33,687 bases of DNA from an uncultured Erysipelotrichaceae bacterium. GTDB lineage: Bacteria; Bacillota_I; Bacilli_A; RF39; UBA660. Under the pieces are notes generated by a model, which was not told where the DNA came from, did no database searches, and saw nothing but the letters and a program-made list of their open reading frames with translations. Made by a program: the position numbers and the translations under genes. Of this stretch, positions 16,644 to 28,900 are shown piece by piece; position 1 is the first letter of the stretch; every line of letters begins with the position of its first letter. Location of the stretch: the NCBI GenBank assembly GCA_902801825.1, contig CADCJS010000006.1:56001-89687 (forward strand), written 5' to 3'.

Positions 16644-16841
16644 ATGGAAATAAGTGTAATTAATATAGATGGTATAGAATATACAATAATAGATAAAATT
16701 GATAAATATATCTATTTATTAGATTTAAATAATCCAAATAACTTTAAAATAATGACTGAAACTAAAGAAGAATTAGTTAGTGTTACTGATGAAATGAAAA
16801 TTAATATAGCATTAGATTTATTTAATAAAAAATTACAATAA
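16644..16841 (+). CDS. Small unrecognised protein (65 residues)
   Basis: A short acidic cytoplasmic protein with no signal or membrane segment. The start MEISVINIDGIEYTIIDKIDKYIYLLDLNN looks like a small beta-barrel or beta-sheet fold, and the end (TDEMKINIALDLFNKKL) is probably helical. It follows the 191-residue gene with one base between stop and start, and no separate Shine-Dalgarno is visible, so it should be translated by coupling. Codon use matches its neighbours and a clean terminator follows, which supports a real gene. The function is unknown. Confidence 0.65.
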   Translation: MEISVINIDGIEYTIIDKIDKYIYLLDLNNPNNFKIMTETKEELVSVTDEMKINIALDLFNKKLQ

Positions 16842-16870
16842 AAACAACTTATAAAAAGTTGTTTTTTTTT
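16842..16870 (+). terminator. Intrinsic terminator before the giant surface-protein gene
   Basis: A perfect 9-bp stem (16842-16850 with 16856-16864, core CAACTT/AAGTTG) and a 5-base loop, with a T-run reaching 16870. It insulates the giant gene from the two small genes. Confidence 0.9.
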
Positions 16871-16904
16871 CTTTATTTTACTATTAAAAATAAGGATTAT
16901 TTGT

Positions 16905-16929
16905 TATAATTATTTATAAGAATAGGAGT
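16905..16929 (+). promoter_or_regulatory. -10 box and Shine-Dalgarno of the giant gene
   Basis: TATAAT (16905-16910) follows the terminator; no good -35 is seen 17 bases upstream. AGGAGT (16924-16929) lies eight bases before the ATG at 16938. The predicted leader is about 20 bases, with no room for a riboswitch. Confidence 0.55.
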
Positions 16930-16937
16930 CAGGATTT

Positions 16938-19900
16938 ATGAATAATATGGTTATGAGTAAAAATAAAAAATATATAATAGGAATAATTTTTTTAGTTGCG
17001 ATAATTGGCTTAATATCAGTACTTAGTTTTGGTAATTTTAATACAAAATCAAATAATGTTAATGTCAAGAAAATAAGTACAAAAACAAATTCATTAAGTG
17101 CAAATGTATCAAATACAGAAGATAATGAAGTTACAAGTAATGCTTTTGATACAATTGAGTATGATGTGGAATACCAATTAGAAGCTAGAGAAAATATCGA
17201 TAAGACAAATGTTATATTAAATGCAACACTTTCTGAAGAAGAAAGTAAATATGCTGGTTTTGTTGATATTACAAATTATAATATTGAAAGCACTTTAACA
17301 AATAATGGGAAAAGTATTAATGTAAAAATAAACGATGTTAAGACTGGAATTAAAAGACATATTAAATTAAAACTTAAGATAGAAAATGCTCCTAGTAATT
17401 TTAAAATAAATCCTGTAATAAAAATAAAGGAAGAAACAGAAAATAATTTTACAAATGTTTTAGCAAAAGAAGTAACAGTAATAACAAATAGTGTTGAAGG
17501 ATATGTTACTGATGATAATGATAATCCAGTTTCAAATATTGAATTAAGAATACTAAAAAATGGTGAAGAAGTAAGGAAAACAGTTACAGATACAGATGGA
17601 TTTTATATATTCAGTGGATTAGATGAAGATAATTATGAAATCAAAATAAATGAAGATATTTATAAATCTAAAGATCATAATATAGTAGCAGTAAAGAATA
17701 ATAAAATATATGATTTTAAAGTAGAAAGCACAAAACCATATGAGATAGATACAAGAAAATATATTAATGAAGTAAAATTAGTAATTAATGGAAAAGAAGA
17801 AATATATAAATATGGTGAAATAGAAAAAGTAATAGAAGTTGTAAAAAATATAAAAGAAGTTAAAGGAGAAATAACTTATAAAATCAAAGTTAAAAATAAT
17901 GGTGAGGTTAGTGGAGATGTAACTGTTATTAAAGACTATTTAGATGATGGATTAAGTTTTGATTCTGAAAAGAATAAAGGTTGGGAAAAAGAAGGAAAAT
18001 ATTTATATTATAGACCACTTGAAAATGTTACATTAAATTCTAATGAACAAAAAGAAGTAACATTAAAATTAGATATTAAAAAAACAAAAGAAGCTAAAAA
18101 TTATTTAAATAGAATAAATGCAAAAGGAGAAATATATAAGAAAGTTGTATTTATATTAGATGGATCAATTTATAAAGAAGAAAAAGTTATTGAAGGAGAA
18201 AAAATAAAACAACCTGAAGTTGAAAATGAAAATTTTGATGGTTGGTATATAGATAAAAAACAAACTATAAAATATAATTTTAATACTGAAGTTGATAAAG
18301 ATTTAATATTATATGGTACAACAGATAATAAAAAAGAGTACACAGTAACATTTATAGATAATGATGAAATATATAAAGAACAAACTGTAAAAATGAATCA
18401 AAAAGTTACAACTGTAGAAAATCCAACAAAAGAAGGACATAGATTTAAATACTGGAGTTTAACAGAAAATGGAGAAGCTTTTGATTTCAATACATTAATA
18501 ACAAAAAATATTACATTATATAGTGTATATGAAACTGTAGATTATAATGTATTATTCTTAGATGGAGAAACAATATATGATAATCAAAAAGTTGGATATA
18601 ATGAATTGATTACAGTTCCAGCATCACCAGAAAAACAATATTTTACATTTAAATATTGGAGTTTGACAGAAGATGGTGAAGAATATGATTTAAATACTCC
18701 AGTAACAAGTGATGTTACATTACATAGTGTATATGAAAAAAATAAATATACTTATACATTAATAGATAAAGGTGAAGTAATAAAACAACAAGAAGTTGAA
18801 GCTGGAACATTAATGGTAATACCTGAAGTAAGTAAAGAAGGTTATACATTTAAGTATTGGAGTAATAATGAAAATGATGATGAATATAACATATTATTAC
18901 CAGTAACAAGTGATGTAGTATTACATAGTGTATATGAAATAAATAAGTATAAAGTAAGCTTCTATGATAATGATCAAAAAATAAAAGATGTAGAAGTAGA
19001 ATATAATAATCAAATTGATTCATCAGAAATCCCAGAAGTAACAAAAACAGGATATAATTTCTTAAGATGGAATGACGAAAATGAAAATGCATTTGATTTT
19101 ACAACACCAATAACAAAAAATGTTAAACTATATAGCAAATATCAAAAACAAAAGAAAGCTGTAACATTTAATGATGAAAATAGAATAACATCTGTAGAAA
19201 TTGAATATGGAGATACAGTTAATCCAATAGATAATCAAGGAAAAACAGGATATACATTTAAACATTGGAGTGAATCAATAAATGGAGAAGCATATAATTT
19301 TAGTACAGTAATAACAGAACCTAAAACATTATATGCAGTATATGAAATAAATAAATATACTGTAACATTTATAAATGAAGGTAATGTATATGAAACTCAA
19401 AATGTAGATTATAATTCATATTTACAACCATTTAATTCACCAACTAAAGAAGGTTATACTTTTACAAAATGGACAAAAGAAAATGAAACACAAGCATTTG
19501 ATACAACAAGTCCAATAACAGAAAATATAACAGTATATAGTAATTATGAAATAATTAATTATAGTATTAGTTATACATTAAATGGTGGAGATTATGAAAA
19601 TAATTTAACAAATAAAACTACCTACAACGTAGAAACAGACACATTTACGTTAATAGAACCGGTAAAACAAGGATATAACTTCTTAGGATGGACTGGAAGT
19701 AATGGTTCACAACCACAAAAAAATATTACAATAGAAAAAGGTTCTATAGGAAATAAAAATTATACTGCAATTTATGAAAAAAGTGTATTTACAGTAACAT
19801 TTATAAATGAAGGTAATGTGTATGAAACACAAGAAGTTAATTTTAATGAAAAAGCTAGCTTACCAGAAAATGAACCTAGTAAAACAGGTTATACATTTAA

Positions 19901-22900
19901 ACACTGGAGTGTTTTAGGAACAACAACAGCATATGATTTTGATAGTTTAATAACAGAAGATTTAACATTAATAAGTAATTATGAAATAAATACATATACA
20001 GTAACATTTATGGATGGAGAAAATATTTATTTAAATAAAACAGTAAATTATAATGAAAAAGTTACTCCACCAACAATAAATCCAGTAAAATCACATTACA
20101 TATTTAAAGGATGGACATTAAATAATGAAAATTTTGATTTTGATACTCAAATAACAGAAAATATTACTTTAAATAGTAGTTATGAAAAAGTTAATGCTCC
20201 AACTATAAGTGCAAATCCAACAACATGGACAAAAAATAATGTAACAGTAACTATCACTGGAGATAATGAAAATAATGAATATTATTATAGTATCGATGGT
20301 TCAGAAAATACATTATATAATGGACCAATATCAATAGAACAAAATTGTACTGTTTCAACATTTGTTAAAAGAGAAAATGTAATAAGTGAAGAAGTTAGCG
20401 TTGATATTGATAATATTGATAAAATAAAACCAAATATAGATGAAGATGATATAGTCATTTCAGAACTTAAACCAGCAAGTTTCACAATAAATGCATCTTC
20501 AAACGATGATCAATCAGGACTTGGAAGAATAGAAGTATATTTAGATAATCAAGAATTATTTACACAAGGATATAATGATAATTCTACAGAAACAAAAGAA
20601 GTTCAAGTGAGTCCAAATTCATTAGAAGAAGAAACAACATATACTGTAAAGGTAATATCTTATGATGCTGTAGGAAACTATAGAGAAGTTACAAAAGAAG
20701 TTACAACACCAAAAAGAATTATAGTAGCAAAAATTATAGGAAGAAATAATACCATATATGAGGATAGTAGTTTATATGAACAATATGAAAGTTTACAAGA
20801 AGCTATAGATGATTGTTCAAATAATCAATGTACAATACAAATGGTATTAGATGTAACAGAAAGTGTTACTGTAAGAGCAAATCAAGATGTAACATTAGAT
20901 ATAAATGGAAAAACAATAGATTCATTATCAAATCAAACAATTACAAATAACGGAAAACTTATTATAAAAGATAATGGAGAAACTAGTGGTGTTATAGAAA
21001 ATGATATTGGATCTGTAATAGTAAATAATGGAATTCTTATTTTAGGAGAAAATGAGACTGAATTAGAAGTTTCTAAAACAACACCATACATAAAGGGAAC
21101 AACTACAGGAATTAAAAATAACAATATATTTAATTTCTACGATGGAAAAATTGAAGGTACATTAGCAATAGATGGAGAAGTAACTGAAACACCATTTAAA
21201 TATAATGCAGGAGTTGAAGGAACTGATCCTCAAATTGCAACTTTAACAATACTTGCAAATGCAGTAGCAAGAATTAATAGTACTTATTACACAGAATTAC
21301 AAACTGCAATAGATGAATCAAAAATAGGAAACTATAGTAATGAACTAGTAGATTTAAATGATATATTAAAATATCCAAAATCAAATGAATCAAATAGTTT
21401 TTTATATGATGAAAATACTAATAAATTAATTAATGGAAATAGTAATTCTGGTAGTGCAACATCAAGTTCATATGTAATAATTGATCTAACTAATTATGAT
21501 GAAGATCAAATGGTGGATGTAACTGCAACATTAAATAAAAATGTAACTCAATATAATAAATATGAAAATAATATTGGGTATGTATATTTGACGGAATCTT
21601 CAGATACGCCTACAACATCAAGTTCAGATGTCATATTAAAAATGAAAAATAATGGCACTGAAAATGCATTAGTATATTTAGAAAAAGGTAAAAAATATTA
21701 TTTACATTTCCAATATGTTAGATCTGATACATCAGTTTACAATGATTATTTTACTATTGATAATATAGAATTTACAAAAGCAACAGAAAAAGACATAACA
21801 GATGCTACAGTATATTCTAATCTTTATAATCCATTTGTTAAACTAGATAATGGTAAAATTTCAAGTACTTCAAATATTAAAGATAATTCAACTGGTTATA
21901 TAGCAATTGATTTAAGAAATACTACAAAACAAAAATCAATTATTATAAATACAACTAGAACTTCGGCAGCATGGACAATAGATAAACTAACAGTAACTGA
22001 TTCACCAAATATACCTTCTAATTATCAAATTGAGTTTGGTTGGGGAAGTCCACATGTTGATAAAGATTCATACTTGTCATTAACACCAGGAATAATAAAT
22101 TATGTACATTTTTATAAAGAAGCAAATGATAATTCTGGTGAATTTGTAATTAATTCGATTAAATTTGCTGATGAAACAGATGATTATGAATTTGATAAAA
22201 ATAGTATAGTATCAGATGAAATTAATAATTTTAAATGGAATGATTCATACGATTTATATGACATAGCAAATGACAATACATTAGAAAAAGTAAATATAAA
22301 AGGTATCTCATCTGATGGTGCAGGAATGGATTTTGCATATGGTAATTATATTTCATTAGGACAAATTAATAACCCTAATTTTACTTATGAAGTAAGATTT
22401 AAGACTGATGATGTAACAAAATATCAAAGTATTATAAGTAATGCAAATTCAGGTGGAGCGGATATTTATATTCAAAATGGAAAAATAGTTATAGAAGCTT
22501 ATATAGGTGGATCTTATAAAACAATAACTTCTTCTTCAATAAGTAATGATACAGAATACACAGCTACTTTAAGTTGGGATGGTTCAAATTTATCATTATA
22601 TTTAAACGGTGAATTAGTTCAAAGTGATCTTTATTCAGGTAATCTAGGATATCCAACAAATAATACAGTAGTAATGCTTGGAAGTGAACCTGATGGTACA
22701 ACTCCTGACTATGGTTATCAATTCTATGGAACAATATATTCGGCAAGAATATATAGTAAAGGATTAACAAGTGAAGAAGTTAGTATAAATTATCAAAAAG
22801 ATTTAAACTACTATACTACAAAAAATAAAGTTGACACTGTAAATGGATATGTAACAGATGGTTTAGTATTTGAATACGAAGGAGTAAGTAACAGTAATAT

Positions 22901-25900
22901 TAATAATGAAGGAACTATATTATCAAATAATAATAGTGCGAACTATACAAATGCTCATTCCTATATTCCATTTGATTTAAGTTCAAGTAGTAAAGATTTA
23001 TTATTAAAAATTGATACATCAGTATATTTAGCAAATTCAGTAGCAAAAGGTTATATTTCAGTGACTGATAATACAAACACACCTTTTAGTGGTTCAAGTT
23101 GTAGTGCATCAAATTTACAAACAATTTGTACTAATTCTTATGCAAAAGAAGATGCAACATACTTTTTCAAATTAACAAAAGGTCAAGTGAATTATGTTCA
23201 TTTTGGTTTTTATAGATATAATAATGAAGATTATTTTAGAATAAATAATATTTCAATTATGGATGAAAAAAATGAATTAAAAGTAGATAGAGTTGAATTA
23301 TTAACAGATTTAACAATTAATTCTAGTATGCAAGTAACTGATACTAGAGATGTTATATTAGATTTAAATGGTTATTCTTTAACAACATCATCAAATGGAC
23401 CAGTTATAGAGAATAAAGGTTCATTAAAAATAGTAGATAGTAAATATGAATCACAAGTTACTGATTCCGTATTAGCTTATCAAAATGAACAACAACAATA
23501 TGATGATGAATATGAAGAAGCTATGCTAGAATATAACTCTAAGATAGAAAGTTTCTTAGAATACATGAATTCTAATGATTTTGATGAAACATTATATGCA
23601 AAAACAGGAGATACTTATACTTTTGAAGATGCTGAAAATTTTGTTAAATCTTTAAATAATGAATTTAATTATACTGGCGGTATTCAAACATTTACTGCAC
23701 CTTATTCTGGTTATTATAAACTTGAAGTTTGGGGAGCATCTGGTGGTTCACTTCCATCAAGTTCAAGTTATGAATACTTTGGTGGTTATGGTGGATATTC
23801 CAAAGGTGTTGTTCATTTACAAAAAGATGAAACAGTTTATATCGTAGTTGGAGGTCAAGGAAGTTTCTCTAGTGCTAATAATTTACCTGGCGGATATAAC
23901 GGTGGAGGAGCAACTGGTGTTTATGATTCTGGACAAGGAATGGGTTCAGGTGGAGGTGCTACTCACATTGCTAGATCTACAGGAGTTTTAGCTGATTTAG
24001 AAGATAATAAAAATGATGTATTAATCGTTGCCGGTGGTGGTGGCGGTGGTTGCTATAACGATCAAGGTATTTCACCTGGTGGTGGAGGAGGCGGTGCCTC
24101 TGGTGTTACTGCTACTACTCAATATGGTGGATGTATTGAAAATCAATCTACTTGTAATGGATATGGCGGTACTCAAACTGCTGGTGGTCCAATTGGTGTT
24201 CATACTTATACTTATACAGCTTCAGCTGGTTCATTTGGATTAGGTGGAGGTAATTCTGATAAGATGGGTGCCGGAGGTGGTGCTGGTTGGTATGGTGCTA
24301 GTGGTGCTTTATGGTATGGTGCCTCTGGTGGTTCTGGTTATATAGGAAATGATACCTTAGATGATAAATATATGGTTTGTTATAATTGTTCTACTTCAAA
24401 TGATGAAGATACAAAAACAATATCAAATGAAAATGTATCAGAAAATGCAGTAGAAAATTATTCAAAGATTGGTAATGGTTATGCTAAAATTTCAATTGCA
24501 AATATTAGTTTACCAGAACAATATTCCTATATTAAAACGATTACTAAACCAACTTTACAACATGCTGTATTAAATACAGATTATACAGTATATGGTTCAA
24601 TTAATGGAACTACAAATTCAACAATAATTAATGATTCAAATGCATATTTAAACGTTGATTCAGCTAATTTAAATCTAGAAAAAACTGGAGAATATGCAAT
24701 AATAGATAATTATGGTAGTCTTAAATTAAGTCAAGCTGCAACATTAACAACAAAAGCAAATAATAATAGAGGAATAATAAATAGAGAAACAGGAGATATA
24801 TTAGATAGTAAAGGAACTATCAATACTACATCTTCTAATAACATTGGATTATTAAATTATTCAAGAATTGATAGTGAAATGAAAGGATTAAATATTAGTA
24901 ATACAATAAGTAGTTCAACTAATATAGATAATCAATCATTGACTGATTTATCATTAAAAGAAATTACAACGGATGGACCAGGAACAGATGTATATCAAAA
25001 ATCTGATAAATTATTAACAATATTTGAATCAACATTAGGTAATACATCAAATAATGTATTAAAGTATGCTAATAATAATGATACAAATAGAAAAGTAACT
25101 ATTAATAAATCAACAATAAAAGGTGTATTATGTAATAATGAAAATTGCAATAATACATATGATAATATAAATACTGAATTAACTATCAATAATTCAACAT
25201 TAACATCAACAACAAATAATGTTATTTATATGGGTAAAGATAATTCTAAACTTAATATAATATCATCAGATTTAAGTGCTTCTGCAAGTAATGTTAAAGT
25301 AAAATTTGGTGATATATTAATAAAAGATTCTACCCTTGAAGGACCTACATCAAATAATAATTATGAATTTAATATTTATTCTCCTGATTTTTCTGGTTAT
25401 GAAAGTGGTATTAAAAATATAGAATTAGATAATGTTAATTTAATAGGAAATAGAAATATTGATTATGAAATACAATCATCTACCGATAGTAGTTTATTAA
25501 TTAAAAATTCAGATATAAAATGTGTAAATTGTTATTACTCATTAAATTTAGATAATTATTTAGAAAATAGTCCTGTCGTTATTAAAGATACTAATATAAC
25601 AAGTGACTCTGGTAATACTATTTATATTAATGATCTAAATCATAATATATATATAGATATTTTAGGTAACACAACAATTAATACTACTAATGGTTATTCA
25701 ATATATTCTGGTTCTGATAATCATGATGTAGTCGTAAATTTTGGCGATAAAGATTCTGATGTTAATTTGAATTATCCTAAAATTATTTCAAATAAATCTG
25801 CAGTAGGTGGAACATCTAAATTTTTATTTAATTATTATGATGGAACAATAACTGGTATAAAAGATAAAGTATTTGTCGCACCTATTAATGAAATTAGACA

Positions 25901-28900
25901 AAATTATGACATTAATGTAACAAAAGGTGAAACATTAGATACAATTTCATTAAAAGATATTACAGATACAAATTCTACTGATTATGTTGCTAAAATAGGA
26001 AATACAAAATATACTACATTACAAAATGCAATTAATGGTGCAAGTAATAATGATACAATAACATTATTAAAAGATATTTATACTGCAACAGATGTAAATA
26101 ATAGTAAGAATGTAACAATTGATTCTGATAGTTATAATATTAAAACATTTAAAAAGAATAATTATTTAATTAATAGTGGTAATTTAACATTGACAGATTC
26201 AAATAGTACAAAAGGAAGTATTAGTGGTTACACGTCAGATTTAATAACAAATAACGGAACTATAGATTTTAATAATATAACTATGAATCTTAGTGCATTT
26301 GCAAATACAGAAAGCTGGACACAAAGTGGCCCAACAAATGGTTTTGTAAATAATGGAACATTAAATCTAAACTCAGGTACAATTACATCTGAATTTGATA
26401 CTAATTTAATTACTAATAATAGTTTGGTAAATATTGTTGGTACAAATATTAGTGATTCAAATTATACAAGTTCAATTGATTTAATAAAAAATAATGAAAA
26501 TGCAACAATGAATGTTTCAAATGGATCAATTATAAAAACTTGTGGTGGAAATATATTTGCAAATAATGGAACATTAAATATTTCCGGTGGTACATATAAA
26601 ACAAGTGAATGTTATTTAGGAAATACTAGAGCTGCAAGAGTAGTAAAAAATTCTACATCTGGTATTGTAGATATTTCAGGAGGAACTTATACAAATGTTG
26701 CTTCAGCAATAGTTGAATCATCTGGTGAAACAACTATTCGTGATTTAACATCAATTGATATACCAACATTATTAATAAATACAGGTACTGCAACAATAGA
26801 TAATGTAACAACATCAAATACAAAAAATAATTATATATATAACAAATCATCAGGAAATATGACAATTAAAAATAGTACAATTAATTCATCATATACTCCA
26901 CTATATTTATCAGAAACATCTAATACAACAATTGAAAATGGAAGTATAATAAGTGGAAATTATAGTAATGCTATTTCATTATCTAATAGCGCAAAATTAA
27001 CATTAGGTATTAAAGGAGATAAAAACTTAGATAATTCATTAAAATTCTCTAATGAATATCCTTTAATAAAATCAAATGCAACTTCAGGTAATTATTATGG
27101 TATATATAGTAATTCAAGTGATACAATAATTGATTTCTATGATGGAAAAGTTGTTGGTCCAACTGCAATAGTAGGAACAATAAATGATATAGAAAATGGT
27201 TATAATATTAAAAGTGAAATAAATGGCAACGTTGAATCAAAGTATTTATCAGATGATCCAATAATTAAAAATATTGAAAAGAATAAGAGTTATACAGATA
27301 TTCAAACTGCAATAAATGAAGTAGAAAATAATCAAACTTTACAAGTATTAAGTGAAATTACAATTCTTAAAACTGCTGAAGTATTAACTGTAGGCAGTAC
27401 AAAGAACTTTAAATTTGATTTAAATGGAAATACAATCTATCAAAATAATGAAAACTTTATAAATAATGCAGGTACAATAGAATTTATAGATAGTTCAGTA
27501 ACTCAAGAAGATACAATTGGACAAGGATTAATATATAATTATTCAACATCAGAAATGATTATTAATTCTGGAAATATAACATTTACAGCTGGTAATTATA
27601 AACTTAAATATAATGGAAATATTATTGATAATTCAGGTACAGTATATGTTAATAATGGATTATTAACTACTGAAACACATGCTAAATTAATTATTAATTC
27701 AGGAACACTAAATATAACTGGTGGAGAAATTAAAACAAATTATACATCTTATGATTTAATTGAAAATAAAGCAGGTGCATCTATAAATATGACTGGTGGT
27801 TCTATAACAGATTCTGGATATAGAGAATCAACTTCATCTGTAATTAATAATTCAGGTAATGTAACAATTTCAGATGGAACAATAAAAGTAAATGGTGGTT
27901 ATATGTATGATCGTAGTATTAATCATATGATTGTTATAACTAATAATTCTTCTGGTATTGTTAGAATTACAGGAGGAACATTTACATCAGATGATAATAA
28001 AGGAAAAATAATAGTTAATAATGGTGATGCTGAAATATCAAATATTTCAACTAATTATATGAGTGTTGGAAATAATACAAATCAACTTACTTTAACTAAT
28101 GTTAATATGACAGATATTGGATATTATAGTACACGTTATGCAGATAATAGTATTCCAGCATTAATAAATTCAGGAACATTAACTATAAATGGTGGTACTT
28201 ATACTATTCATAATAACAATAGAGATATATTTAAACTTACTAATAGTTCAAGTAATACTATAAGTGGATTAACAGTTAACACTGATGGAACAAATTATGG
28301 AACACAACCATTTATTGAGATTACAGGTTCATCAACATTAGATTTAAAGAATTCTTCATTTACAAGTAATCAAAATCTATATGGTATGACAATATCTACT
28401 AGTGGAAATGTTGATATAGATGATGTATCTATTTCTACAAATAATAATGCACTTAATGCACAAGGAACTGGAATAATAAATATAACTAATTCAACGTTAA
28501 CATCTAATAATCAAATTGGATTAAATGTAACTAATTCTCAAACAATTAATATAGGTGTTAAAGATGATTATAAATTAGATGGTACTAGAAATCTTTCTAT
28601 TACATCTCCAGCTATTACAGGTGCTACATATGGAATATACAATAATAACTCAAATTCAAATGTAAACTTCTATGATGGGATTATAAAAGGACCTGAGAAT
28701 AAAGCTGTTTATGGAGCAATAAAAGATGTTGAAACAGGTTATAATATTACTTCAACAACTACAGACAATATTGAATCTAAATATTTAGATAGAGTATACG
28801 TAGTAGAAAATTTAACAACACATGAAAAATATTATGATTTACAAAGTGCAGTAACAGCAGCAGGATTAAATGAAAAATTACAAGTAATTAATAATATAAC

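Noticed and set aside
23659-24243. Plus-strand frames at 23659-23847 and 24028-24243 within the giant gene
   Set aside because: They are shifted readings of the glycine-rich region, where GGT/GGA codons give Val- and Leu-rich shadow frames free of stops. They have no Shine-Dalgarno and no family likeness.
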